Source of the DNA: Apodemus sylvaticus
Lineage: Eukaryota; Chordata; Mammalia; Rodentia; Muridae
NCBI RefSeq assembly: GCF_947179515.1
Contig: NC_067485.1
Span: 77,766,846-77,830,845 of the forward strand
DNA length: 64,000 bases
Direction of reading: 5' to 3'
This document shows positions 1 through 10,460 of the stretch, piece after piece. Made by a program: the position numbers and the translations under genes. Numbering within the stretch: position 1 is the first letter of the stretch; every line of letters begins with the position of its first letter. Below the pieces are notes generated by a model. The model did no database searches. It saw only the letters and a list, made by a program, of their open reading frames with translations, and had not been told where the DNA came from.

Positions 1-2044
1 CTACAGTAACCACTTAGTACCGGGGCAGCTCCGTGTATCTTTTCTTCACTACCTCCACAGGGACATTCCTCCTCAGTAGAAGAATCTGACCTCATGTTGG
101 AAGTTCTCAGAACCTTGTACCTTCTCTCTTTTGACTGATGGATTATGAAAGGGCTTCGCAACGCATAGGGTGCAAAATGATGTGATAAGCACATACACAT
201 TTGTTTCATTTTGTTCTTCCTAACTTTAAAGGCTACTAAAAATGTAAGCCAAGTATGAGAGGACGTGCCTAAATTGCAAGTGACACCCTTACGACCCAAT
301 GTGAGCCAGACTGTAATGATCTGGTGTTTGAAACAGACATATTTCTTAGTCTATCAACCTATGCAATAAAAAATTTAATCTATATAAGCTTAGTAAGAGA
401 TGTCTATACATATGCACAGGCAGTACACTCTATATGATATGCTGAATGCCCCAAAGTGATAAAACAAATCACAGATGCCTAACTGGCAGTAGACCAGGAC
501 TTAAAGACACGTCTGTGGGCTTATAGATTAAGTAATAAAATATATTTAAGATGATGGTAGCATGAAGGTCATATACGATTGCTCTGGCATCTGCTTTAGA
601 ATGAGCCCAGAAAGTTGCTGTCCACCTGGAACATCAGACAAATGAATGCAGAGACATCACACATTCAGCAGGAAAATAGCATAAAGTAAGTAACAGGTTG
701 GGAACATTAGCAAGGCCTGGGTATTACCGGTATGGTGACAGATTTCTGCCAGACAAGTAGGATGTGGAGATTTATTGGTAAATTACAAAACAGCCCTTGA
801 ATAAGAAGCTGCCCATTATAAGCAGGAGAACCACAGAACCCACTTCACTGGGAGTATGTGTGAGCATTGCCTTTGTCTGCTTAGACTGCTATTATAACTA
901 GCAGCAATGGTCATTTGTATTTTACAGTCTGAGTCTGGAAGGTCAAGATGAAGGTAAGAGTATGGTCAGAGTCTGGTGAGAGTTCTCCTTTAGAAAGTAG
1001 ATGGCCAGGTTTTAGCTGATTCCTCACGTAGTGGAGTGGGACTAGCTGTCTTTTGGCAGATCCTTTTTTAATCTCTTGTCAAACCAACTTAAATATGCCT
1101 GATCCTGTTTGGGGACCCTTTTATTGAAGTTCTGGTCCTAAGAGGAGAGTAGAGACCCCATGAACTTAGCACTTCCTAAAGCTCCCATCTAAAGTACTAT
1201 ACGTCCTTGGATTACATGGGAGTGAGAGGACAATGGGGTATTATAATAACAGTCATTGGAGTAATCCTGAGTTTGATGGAACCATCTCCTCACATACACA
1301 CCAGAACCTTATCTAGAATGATGAGACAATCAATGGTAGCCCAGCTGATGGAGCCTCTAGTGGGCTCTAGAGCTTAACCCAATGCATTTGATTAATTAGC
1401 TTGGAGTGGCGATGCTCCCATAGTTAGGCTATGCCTCTCTATGTGTGCTCACTGGCTTCTGTGCACTATGCATTATTATCTTAGAGAATGTAAATTATCA
1501 TATTTTCATATTTTTTGTACTTATTTTTCTCACCATGGGGGAGGATCAAATAAGAAAAGTAAAGCTATGGAAATACCAAAGCAGAGGATTCATGGCAGAA
1601 GGGTGAACATCCTCAACTTGCTTCTCTTTGTTCTTCCTGATGGTAACATTATAACTACACAAAAAAGGGAGAAAGGCAAGGTTAGAGAGAGGGGGAGTGT
1701 CCCTCATCCATCAACAGGGAGACTGAGACTGGAAGCCCATGAGTTAAAAGAGAGCCTCAAACACGCTGAGATCTTGTTTTAAAACAGAACAAAAGGGGTA
1801 GAAGTGACTCCATTTCCACAAGATTACATACCTGTTCACTTTCACAATCACCATACGAGCTACGGGGCAGCCTTCGCAATAAGCCACGGGTCAGAGTTGG
1901 GCCATTTCTAGAACTGTGCTCATGAGACAGTGCATTTGGGGCTCAGCTGCTTCTGCTTCATTCTCTCTTGGTCTACAGAAAAGTTGTTAATAAAAGTACT
2001 TTCATAACTCTTCACTATTTTCATCATAAGCAACGAACAAAAGA
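1..2044. other. No gene or recognised repeat
   Basis: Unique-looking, AT-rich sequence. A 113-codon plus-strand frame at 1441-1782 has no recognisable family features and no supporting splice or promoter signals. Confidence 0.6.
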
Positions 2045-2125
2045 AGGGACTGGGACTAAATGTTCTACTCAAGGTATAGCACTTGCTTAGTATATCCTAG
2101 GTTTTATCCCTACAAATACCCAGAA
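2045..2125 (+). mobile_element. Probable ID-type SINE, heavily diverged
   Basis: ATAGCACTTGCTTAGTATATC and TAGGTTTTATCCCTACAAATA follow ID order, but many positions differ. Confidence 0.4.
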
Positions 2126-2419
2126 GTGATACAAAGATTAAAGAGGAATTTCTACAGGGCCACGGAGCAGGCAGAGTAGAGAACCTGTTCTTTCAGGAGA
2201 ATTCATGTAAAACTATCCCATCTTAATCTCCATTTTCAGATATGAAGCACAGCAATGATTTCTATCTTTTTAATGAAACTGCAGGTGAATGCATATGCTT
2301 AGCATATTTGAATATATTATCATGCATAGGCATCATGGTGTGTTATTATAGCATACAACACATACTAGTAAATTATATGTATATAATATGCTAGAATCTT
2401 GCCTAATATCCATAACTAT

Positions 2420-2460
2420 GTAATATATATATATATATGTATGTATGTATACATATATAC
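2420..2460. repeat. TA / TATG microsatellite
   Basis: Alternating TA followed by (TATG)n and TACATATATAC. Confidence 0.9.
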
Positions 2461-2669
2461 TTTTATTTCCCCACAATGAAACACCTTATTTTTCTTATTT
2501 CTTTGGCATATGTGTGCACATGAGTATAAATACGCATGTATATGACAATGCTCATCACATGTGTATGCACGCATGCAAAAGCAAGAAGAAAATCTCGGTT
2601 GTCATCTTCAAGAATGTGTCTACCTCAATTGAGTTGGGACCTCTACTTGGCCTGGACCTCACCAATTAG

Positions 2670-2825
2670 GCCAGGCTGGTTGGCCAACAGTCCTTGGCAT
2701 CCTCTTTATTGACCCTCTTCAACTAACAATCACGTGCTACCACATCTGGCATTTCTACCTGGGTTCTAGGGTTCAAATTCATGTCCTCTTCTGACTTAAT
2801 GAGCCTCCCAGCACTCCCTCATAGA
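2670..2825 (-). mobile_element. SINE B4-like, minus strand
   Basis: GCCAGGCTGGTTGGCCAACAG, ACGTGCTACCACATCTGGCA, GGGTTCTAGGGTTCAAATTC and TTAATGAGCCTCCCAGCAC follow the reversed B4 (B1-like left half plus ID-like right half). Confidence 0.6.
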
Positions 2826-3022
2826 CATTTTATTTTGTGAGCAAAAATAGTAGATACAAGAGATTCTTTGCAAAACCATCCAAATTAGATTCTACATTCA
2901 TGTATATACCAAACTTACCAAAGAAAAAAATATACATTTTTTTTAATTTTTGTTTGTTTGGTTTTTTTAACTTGAGGTGCTGAACAGATAGTCTCTGCAT
3001 ATTGCTGTTGTTGTTTATGAAC

Positions 3023-3420
3023 TGTCTGAGTCAGGGTTTCTATTCCTGCACAAACATCATGACCAAGAAGCAAGTTGGGGAGGAAAGGGTTTATTGAGCT
3101 TGCACTTCCACACTGCTGTTCATCACTAAAGGAAGTCAGGACTGGAACTCAAGCAGGGTTGGAAGCAGGAGCTGATGCAGAGGCCATGGAGAGATGTTTC
3201 TTACTGGCTTGCTTCCCCTGGCTTGCTCAGCCTGCTCTCTTATAAAACCCAAGAATCCCAGCCCAGGGATGGTACCACCCACAAAGGGCCCTTCCCCTTG
3301 ATCACTAATTGAGAAAATGCCTCACAGTTGGATCTCATGGAGGCACTTCCCCAACTGCAACTCCTTTCTCTGTAATAACTCCAGCCTGTGTCAAGTTGAC
3401 ACACAAAACCAGCCAGTACA
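3023..3420 (-). repeat. MT-type LTR, 398 bp, inverted (at the 5' side of the element)
   Basis: Reverse complement of the LTR at 4571-4968. By eye about 11 mismatches over 398 positions, no length difference, so roughly 97% identical. Read on the minus strand it starts TGTACTGG at 3420, has a TATA-like TTTTATAAG (plus-strand CTTATAAAA at 3239-3247), an AATAAA signal (plus-strand TTTATT at 3090-3095), and ends in CAGACA at 3023. In this orientation its promoter and polyadenylation order point leftward, out of the element. The minus orientation at the PBS side is the odd part; the integration edge with TGAAC on its outer side shows it was already there at integration, or was flipped without disturbing the ends. 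Confidence 0.9.
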
Positions 3421-4570
3421 ATCCAATTGGTACCAGCGTAGTGGGGTATTCCTGTGACAACTTGACCATGTTTTTGGGAGGATTGTGGAAGGACTTTGGA
3501 ACTTTGAGCTAGAAAAGCTGTGGAAAGTTCTGTAGGAGTTTGGAAGACAATGTTACGAACAGTGCAGAAGATGGAGGCCTGGCTTGTGAAATTTCAGAGG
3601 GAAGATTAAAGACTCTTAAAGTGGCCATGTTTTGATTGTGAAGATTCTGTGTTCTGTGGTTTTGGTTAGCTGGGGCTGAAGAATCAGCTGTGAGTAACAA
3701 GATACCAGAATCACTAAAGCAAACCTTTGTGTTACTAGGACTATTGATGCTGGTTAGCTGGAGCTAAGAAATTAGCGGTGATTAAGAAGAGACCAGCATC
3801 ACTGAGATGAAATCTTCTGGCAAGTGTTTTCTGAGAGCACAGAGTGTGTGTTCTAGAGATAGCCACAGTTGTATTTTGTGCTGTGGCTGGACTTGGTACT
3901 GTGTAAGAGTCACCCAGATGGTACTGGTTTTGCAGAGCAGCTGAGGCACTCACTCTTGGCACAGTGAGAGACCACGGAAGGCCATTGGTGAAGGTACAGC
4001 CTCAGTTGCAATTGATGGCCCAGAACTTGAAGGGGTCATGCATAGGAGCAGAGACTTGTCACCCTGATGAGAGCCTATGAGAGGCTATTGGTGAAGCCTA
4101 ATTACAGTGGAAAATAGCTGTGTTTTGGAGATGCCAGTACCATACGATGACCACCAAGAACAGCAGCATCAGTGGAGTACAGGCAGCTTGAACCTAGAAG
4201 ACAAGCTGTGTGCTACAAAGGGCAGAGCTGGAGAAGTGACGCAAGCCCTTGGAGGAGACCAGAAGATCATGAGTTAGATCCCAAACATTGAACCATTGGA
4301 GTTTTGAGTTTTGCTTTTGGTTGTGACTGTGCCCTGAAATGTTTCCCTCTTGAAGGAAGAAAGTATTTTATTGGAGCCCACAGTTAAAAGATTTTGAATT
4401 TTTAAAAGACTTTGAATTTTAAAGATATTTGACATTTTAAGGTAATTGAACTTTTAATGTGTAAAGACTGTGGGACTTTTAAAGTAATTTAGATCTTGGG
4501 AATGAATAAGAAAGTAAGGGTTGAGGCTTAATAGTGATGTGTTTGTGTGTCAAGTTGACAAGGGGTCAAT
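3421..4570 (+). mobile_element. MaLR internal region (MT-int type), non-coding
   Basis: About 1.15 kb between the two LTRs. The 5' end has the MaLR-type primer-binding segment (TGGTACCAG, 3428-3436), followed by the family's typical wording around a GTGGGGTATT stretch and a GAAGGACTTTGGAACTTTG stretch. The 3' third is rich in TTTTAAAG-type repeats (4390-4490), as in other MaLR internal regions, and ends in AAGGGGTCAAT directly before the right LTR, which would serve as the polypurine primer. It carries no gag, pol or env reading frame, which is normal for this family. A GTGTCAAGTTGACA at 4547-4560 is an inverted copy of a motif just inside the right LTR (4589-4603). Confidence 0.8.
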
Positions 4571-4968
4571 TGTACTGGCTGGTTTTGTGTGTCAACTTGA
4601 CACAGGCTGGAGTTATTACAGAGAAAGGAGTTGCAGTTGGGGAAGTGCCTCCATGAGATCCAACTGTGAGGCATTTTCTCAATTAGTGATCAAGGGGAAG
4701 GGCCCCTTGTGGGTGGTACCATCCCTGGGCTGGGATTCTTGGGTTTTATAAGAGAGCAGGCTGAGCAGGCCAGAAGAAACAAGCCAGTAAGAAACATCTC
4801 TCCATGGCCTCTGCATCAGCTCCTGCTTCCAACCCTGCTTGAGTTCCAGTCCTGACTTCCTTTAGTGATGAACTGCAATGTGGAGGTGTAAGCTCAATAA
4901 ACCCTTTCCTCCCCAACTTGCGTCTTGGTCATGATGTTTGTGCAGGAATAGAAACCCTGACTAAGACA
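4571..4968 (+). repeat. MT-type LTR, 398 bp, forward (3' LTR)
   Basis: Starts TGTACTGG and ends AAGACA, with TATA-like TTTTATAAG at 4744-4752 and an AATAAA polyadenylation signal at 4896-4901, so U3, R and U5 order can be read. Its partner is the inverted copy at 3023-3420. MT-family LTRs are known in mouse as promoters active in growing oocytes and the early embryo (family knowledge, not visible here). A perfect short palindrome, GTGTCAA-C-TTGACAC, lies near the U3 end at 4589-4603 and recurs in the left LTR. The short open frames that overlap both LTRs are not genes. Confidence 0.9.
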
Positions 4969-4973
4969 TGAAC

Positions 4974-5659
4974 AGATGCTGGTCTTGAATTTACAGCATC
5001 CCTCTTCCCTTGCCCTACTTAGTACTGAGCTTATGGCCATGAAACACAATGTCTAACTAATAACATGTTTTTGAAGATTACTCCCTTCGTGCCATTTCCC
5101 CTATGATCATAAGGTAATTACTCTGATAATAGACAGCCCCAGAGTTGAACTCACCCTTGTGACAGTAGCTTCTCTCTGTACCTGTGTCAGGCAAAATGGA
5201 AAAGTTGGAGATACCAATGGGGAGCAGTTCATGTGCAGTCTTTGGCCTGATAGATGAGGATCCTCTCAGAGTTAGAGAATATTGGCACAAATTGAAATAT
5301 AAATGCAAATAGTCTGGGTGCTGTAACTGATAAGAACAGGCAATAGGAAGATGTTCCCTGTTGTAAAAGCATTTTCTGAAAGTGGAAATGATACTTGATC
5401 TGACATGTGCAGGGTGGTTGGGGTTAGCTAGATAGGATCAAGCTGGAAATAAATCACTGGGCTGTGGGACCCATGACACATCCTAACTCAGAGGAGGTGA
5501 TAGCCTCCTCTGTCTTTCCTTTGTCAAAAATGTCTTTGCTGTTTGGAAACCCAAAAAGTGACAAGAGACAAGAGAGGTTCTTCAGAGGCAGGACTCTCAA
5601 AAGGAGACTGAAATCACCTGATGTCTTACAGGTCATTTTTGCAGAGCCCTGTAAAATAC
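4974..5659. other. No gene or recognised repeat
   Basis: Unique sequence between the MT element and a pyrimidine tract. Confidence 0.6.
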
Positions 5660-5720
5660 TCCTCTCTCCCTCCCTCCTTTCCTCTCCCCCTCCTCCTCCC
5701 CCCTCCCCCTCCCTGTTCCC
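5660..5720. repeat. Pyrimidine tract, CCCTCC-rich
   Basis: CTCTCCCTCCCTCC, TCCCCCTCCTCC and CCCTCCCCCTCCC runs. Coincides with proline- and glycine-rich open frames on both strands (5454-5829), which are artefacts. Confidence 0.9.
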
Positions 5721-5774
5721 TGTCAATGCTGGGAATATCCTCCTCAGTGCTATATATCCTCCTGGGTCACTATC

Positions 5775-6000
5775 CACCCTGATTTTTAAAATGGGATCTC
5801 TCTCTGCACCTAGCTCACTAGTTGGCTAGATAGATTGAGTGGCCAGTGAACTCTGAGGCGTCCCCTGCCCTGCGAGCCCACAGGATGGCAGATGTGTGGC
5901 ATGGTGTCCAGCATCTTTGCATGAGTGAAGGAGATCTGAACCTGGGTCTCTGTGCTTCACTAGGCACTTTACCCATTAAGTTATCTTCCAGATCCCTACT
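5775..6000 (-). mobile_element. SINE B4, minus strand
   Basis: TGAACCTGGGTCTCTGTGC, TAGGCACTTTACCCATTAAG and TTATCTTCCAGATCCC are the reversed tRNA-like head. The upstream GCTCACTAGTTGGCTAGAT and CAGGATGGCAGATGTGTGGC belong to the B1-like half. Confidence 0.6.
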
Positions 6001-7965
6001 CTAGCTTTTAACCTGTAATGGGGAGATTTAATCCCCAAGCAATCACAGCAACTCATATTGAGGACTAGAATGGCATCTTGACCATATCTCAGAATTCACA
6101 AATATCTGCTTCCTGTTTAGTAGAGATCGATCTTATTTACAGAAACAGCAGAACCGTAACTGTTTAAATGCTAACATTTCAGAAGAAGTTTCACCTCCAC
6201 CTTTAACTGAGAATACCCACCCCACTGGACATGTGGCATCCCCAGACAAAGGATTCGTTGCTTTGGCTTCAGGCTTTATATCTATTACTGTGCTAAGAGG
6301 ACTCGAATCAATAGTATATAAAAATCTGTAGATTATACCTCACTGTGAATGAATCATTGAATCCTGTCATGGGGAGAGCTTTAGTTCTAGGATGGGAGAA
6401 TAGTTATGGGAGAGCAGACCCTGGACAATGAGGGGCTCTGTGGAGAAGGGGAAGCAGCTCACACCGTCCATTGTCCTTCATTCATCACCTCCCACTGGTG
6501 TGGGACCTGTGGCATGGGACTGCCACACACCAGCTGTTGGCTTCATTATTGCTTCTGCTGGGCTTGAACTCAGTGACTCACTGAAAGTGTCACTTTGTCT
6601 TACTAACAGCATAAAACCTAAGCTTGGGGCTGCGTAATTTAGTCCAGCGGTAGGTGGGGTACTTGTCTGCTATGTGCAATGCCCTAGATTCTATTCCCAG
6701 CAGGGAAAAAAAAAAAGAAGTCAACCAGTTCATTTATTCATTCTGTAGCTCTCAACTATAGGTACTCATAGAAAGTGAAGCAGGAATTCATTCCCATTGG
6801 AATAAAAGGCCAGCTCTAGGTTGGAAGGCTCAGCCAGAGGCAGTATAGCAGGCTGCAGAGAGAGCCAGGGTGAGAGGCACATGTGCCTTCTGTGAGCCAG
6901 CAGCCCAAGCCAGCACCAAATGCCTTTCCAAGCTGCTAGGACAGATTAAATCTCGGGAACTCCAACAGAGGAAGATGCAAATATTCCCAGGAACAGGGAG
7001 GAATGGGAGCCTGGGTTCCAAATGTCAATTACTAGAAGTCTTCAGAGCCTGGTTAAAAATAGACATGCAAGTTCCTTTGTTCACTTGTCAGGAAGGGTCA
7101 TCCAATCCTATCAGATTCCCATCAGCCTCTTATCACCCAAAAGCTGAGTTGTCAACCATTTGCAATTGTAAGTTTTTGGTTATCCTGTTGTCATGGCGCC
7201 CAAATTAGCACAGAGACTTTCAACTAAATCCCAAATGCTGCAGTTTACAGGTTTCCATAGAACATGCACAAGATAGACACAAAAGAAGCTGAAGATACAT
7301 AAGCATCGTTGTGACCTGGCTTAGTGTTTCCCCAACTAGCCGACCCCGTGTGTTTGTGCCAGAGCCCGGAGGAGAGGGACAGGCCTGGGAATGGTCCCAG
7401 TTGCCAGCAGGCAGCTTTAGCCAGCCAAGAAACAGCATGGGTTGAGGACAAAGAGAAGTTACATCCTTTTTGTCCATTTGTGCTGCCACCCCCGCCTTGA
7501 TCAAGTTCCTCACACTCTAACTAGAATTCCTTTTGTTGGGCCAAAGCAATACTATACGAGTGAAGAAGGTTTAGTCTGAATGACTCATGGACATAAGTAC
7601 TTCAGTTTGCAGTGGGCTCCAAACTAGGCCTCCTAGTTAAAGGAACTGCAGTGCAGATATTCCTAAACAGCAAACCCTCTAAAAGTCAGTTTGATTTGAT
7701 TAGGGTATTTGGTGCTTGGCTTTTTGAGGGGAACAATGGATTTGCTTTCCTAATTAGTTTTAGGCTAAGCTAGTATTAAACTTGTATTCCCTTCCATGAA
7801 CCTTGACTGGCTGGAAACAAAGCAATGCAGAAGAACAGACGACAAAGGGAGGAACCAAATATAGCTGTGGATACAAAAACCAAGAGAAAGGAGACAGACA
7901 GAAAATAAACAATTTACAAAACATCTGATCTCAATTGGATTTTAGAGAGAAGGATGCTGGTATGC
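6001..7965. other. Mostly unique; one ID SINE
   Basis: Apart from the ID element at 6625-6716 nothing is recognised. Overlapping frames on both strands at 6830-7513 are short and mutually exclusive, so not called. Confidence 0.6.
6625..6716 (+). mobile_element. ID-type SINE
   Basis: GGGGCTGCGTAATTTAGTCC, AGCGGTAGGTGGGGTACTTG, ATTCTATTCCCAGCAGGG and a poly-A stretch at 6706-6716. It is well diverged. Confidence 0.65.
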
Positions 7966-8193
7966 TGTGTATGTGTATATATGTATATGTATGTGTTTAT
8001 ATGTTATATGTGTGTGTTATGTATATATGTGTATATGTTATGTGTGCTATGCATGTATGTTATATATGTGTATATGTGTATTATGCATGTATTTTACATA
8101 TGTGTATGTGTGTATTATGTATGCATGTATACGTGTGCATTATGCATGTGTGTTATACATCTGTGTATCCTGTGTCTGTGTATGTATGTGTTA

Positions 8194-8246
<53 letters not shown>

Positions 8247-8280
8247 CTGTGTATATCTGTGTGTATCTGTGGGTGTCTGT
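7966..8280. repeat. Compound TATG/TG microsatellite
   Basis: About 315 bp of TG interspersed with TATA, ending in a pure (GT)23 at 8199-8244. All three frames stay open and give cysteine-valine-tyrosine text; these are not proteins. Confidence 0.95.
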
Positions 8281-8349
8281 GTGGAGACCTGGGCGAGCAT
8301 CATTTATATCCTTCTCTTGTATTACTTTCTACTTTGGGTTTTGAAACAT

Positions 8350-8540
8350 AACCTTTTACTGAACTCAGGTTGACTGGTTGGACAAAACTGGCTGACCAGT
8401 GAGTTTTGGGAATCTTCCTCTTGCAGCCTTCCCACTACTGAGACCACAGGGTGTGGCATTTAAGGGGGTTCTGGGAATCAACACCCAGGTTCTCAGGGTA
8501 GTTAAGCAAGCCCTTTACTGACTGAGGCATCTCCCCAACC
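8350..8540 (-). mobile_element. SINE B4, minus strand
   Basis: GGCTGACCAGTGAGTTTTGGG, TTCTGGGAATCAACACCC and CTGACTGAGGCATCTCCCCA are reversed B4 phrases. It lies just right of the TG microsatellite at 7966-8280, the usual position of the CA-rich B4 tail. Confidence 0.65.
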
Positions 8541-8877
8541 CTAACTTCTCACTAAGTTGGTCCTTTGTATCTCTTTGTCTGTGAGTGTCTGTGGTTTAAT
8601 CTAGTGTGTCTCCTCTTTCACCTCAATCCAAACCACTTCATCCATGTCCCAAGATCCTGGAACATCATAACCAAGCTGTTTGTGTCTCTGCAGTGTTTGC
8701 TTCTACACTGCAAGTGTAGAAAGGCAAGTGTTTTAAGAATTAGTCTTAAAAGAAATCAAGTCTATTTCTATTGACAGAAGTCCATTAGAACTCAGATGTT
8801 CTAGGGTCTGGGATATTATTTGGCTGGTGAGTGCGGAGCACAAGGCAGGCCCTGGCTTGTTTGCCAGCTCTGCATAA

Positions 8878-9015
8878 TGTAGGTGTAGGAGTTCATGTCC
8901 GTAATATCAACACAGGGTTAGTTGACACAGGGAGATCAGAAGTTCATGGGCATCCTCTGCTATATAGGGAATTTGAGATCAGCTTGGAGTACATGAAACC
9001 CTATCTAAGAAAGGA
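8878..9015 (+). mobile_element. SINE B1-like (7SL-derived)
   Basis: TCCGTAATATCAACACAGGG, GAGATCAGAAGTTCATGGGC and GAGATCAGCTTGGAGTACATG with an end ACCCTATCTAAGAAA follow the B1 order. Diverged by roughly a quarter of positions, so an old copy. A B3 follows directly in the same orientation. Confidence 0.6.
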
Positions 9016-9165
9016 TACTAAGAGATGACCCAGTGGGTAAAGGCTGAGTTTAATCTTTGTAACCCACATAATAGAAGAAATTGTCCACTGACTCCCACAG
9101 TGAACATGCTGTGTCAAGCGTGCACACAGAATCCGGATCGCTGAGCTACAGTCCCAGCTTACGCT
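9016..9165 (+). mobile_element. SINE B3/B2-like
   Basis: GAGATGACCCAGTGGGTAAAG, TAACCCACATAATAGAAG, CCACTGACTCCCACAGTG and GTGTCAAGCGTGCACACAG match B3 order. It lies head-to-tail directly after the B1-like copy. Confidence 0.6.
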
Positions 9166-9514
9166 TCTCTCTGATGTCAGCATTACTTAGCTGGCCTTTC
9201 CCCCCATGTAAGTGACCTTCCTCCAAACGGGTAAAAGTCAAAGGTCCGACAAAGCCAACTCTGTTAAGAATCACTTATAGGGTTTAGGTCAAAGGGCCAA
9301 GCCGCTTCAGCAGTGCTGTCATCTCCCTTGGGTTGCTTCAGAGTCGGGAGCCAGTGGGAGGCAGTGCCCTCTAATTGCTCTACACGTGACCTATAGTCCC
9401 CAAAGAATAAGAAAAGGCCACCTCGTGGTTCTTGCTCTTTCTCAGAATAGATCTAAACTCATCATATGCACGAGCCAGGCCGATTACAGAAGCGTCACAA
9501 GTACTTTTCTTGCC

Positions 9515-9600
9515 CGGTTACTATAGATGAGGAATCCTAAGTAGCAGGGCCTTAAGTAAATGTCAAAGCACCACAAGGCTAGTCAGTCCTGGGAGGACTG
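9515..9600 (-). mobile_element. MIR-type ancient SINE, minus strand
   Basis: ATAGATGAGGAATCCTAAGTA, CTTAAGTAAATGTCAAAGC and CACAAGGCTAGTCAGTCC resemble reversed MIR (normally with ACAGATGAGGAAACTGAGG). Too diverged to give a subfamily. Confidence 0.45.
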
Positions 9601-10094
9601 AAAGCTGGAGTGCTGGCTGGACGGCACTGGATGACCCACATCTGCCACATCCACACTCACTCCTCCGACATCTGACATCTCCTCCCCCACTGTGGTTCCA
9701 CTAAGAACACAGAATGGCTACAGAAACTTCAGCACAGAAGCAGGACCTCCAACCCTCCAAGGCTCTTAAACATAAAGCAGAATGTCTACAAGATATGGAG
9801 TTTTCAAATAGTTCCCTGGCCGGTTCTATCATACAGCCACGGCTGGGGAGCATTCAGCAATCCTTCACGGAGGGTAGATTAGGAGCCGATGTTATAAAAT
9901 GATGAGCAGGAAACACATTTGAGCATTAGGCTCTGAATTCTACTATTACTCCTACACATCCGAGCCTATAAACACGCCAAAGTGTATGGCTCTTTCTCAG
10001 ATAAGGGAAAATCTCATAGAAGTAAGTTGGGCCCCCTGATTCCAGAAAAGATAAGATATTTGGCAACATAGAGGCTTGGTAGACTGGAGGTTGA

Positions 10095-10377
10095 GTGAAG
10101 GAACATATGTGAGGATCTGGGAGAGCTCTCAGTAAATTAGGTGCTTGTTGCACAAGCATGGGGATTTGAATTCAGGTCCCAGGCATCCAATGATATAGAA
10201 AGCCAAGTCTAGTGCCACTCATCTGCAAACCCAGGCCTGAGCTAAAAGGCAGGCAGATCCCAAGGGTTCACTGGCCAGCCAGTGTAGCCAAAACACCAAG
10301 CTTAGGCTCCAGTAGAAAAATCTCTCAAAAGACTAAGATAACAATAGAAGCAGAAACCTGAAGTCAAAATCTGGCTT

Positions 10378-10410
<33 letters not shown>

Positions 10411-10460
10411 ACACTGCACCTATACACACATGTTCACACATTAATTCAGATGGACACACA
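10095..10460 (+). mobile_element. SINE B4 with CA-rich tail
   Basis: GAGCTCTCAGTAAATTAGGTG, CAAGCATGGGGATTTGAATTC, AGTGCCACTCATCTGCAAAC and CACTGGCCAGCCAGTGTAGC give the B4 order. It ends in the (AC)n at 10379-10405 and further CA-rich text. Confidence 0.7.

Larger units (their letters stand above)
3018..4973 (+). mobile_element. Complete MT-class ERVL-MaLR element with inverted 5' LTR
   Basis: A complete non-autonomous MaLR retrotransposon. Both outer edges carry the 5-bp target duplication TGAAC (3018-3022 and 4969-4973), the size expected for ERVL-class integration. The body is LTR (3023-3420, inverted), internal region (3421-4570) and LTR (4571-4968, forward). Both LTRs are 398 bp and begin TG and end CA. 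The internal region is in normal order: a primer-binding-like TGGTACCAG at 3428-3436 next to the left LTR, and a short purine run AAGGGG just before the right LTR. It has no significant open reading frame, as expected for MaLR, which relies on other elements for its enzymes. A normal provirus has both LTRs in the same direction; here the left one is flipped exactly at its ends. The MT family assignment comes from the LTR text and internal motifs and is firm at superfamily level; the subfamily (MTA/MTB/MTC) is not resolved. Confidence 0.9.

Noticed and set aside
7935..8373. Three overlapping 125-139-codon plus-strand frames rich in C, V, Y
   Set aside because: All three frames stay open because of the TG/TATG microsatellite.
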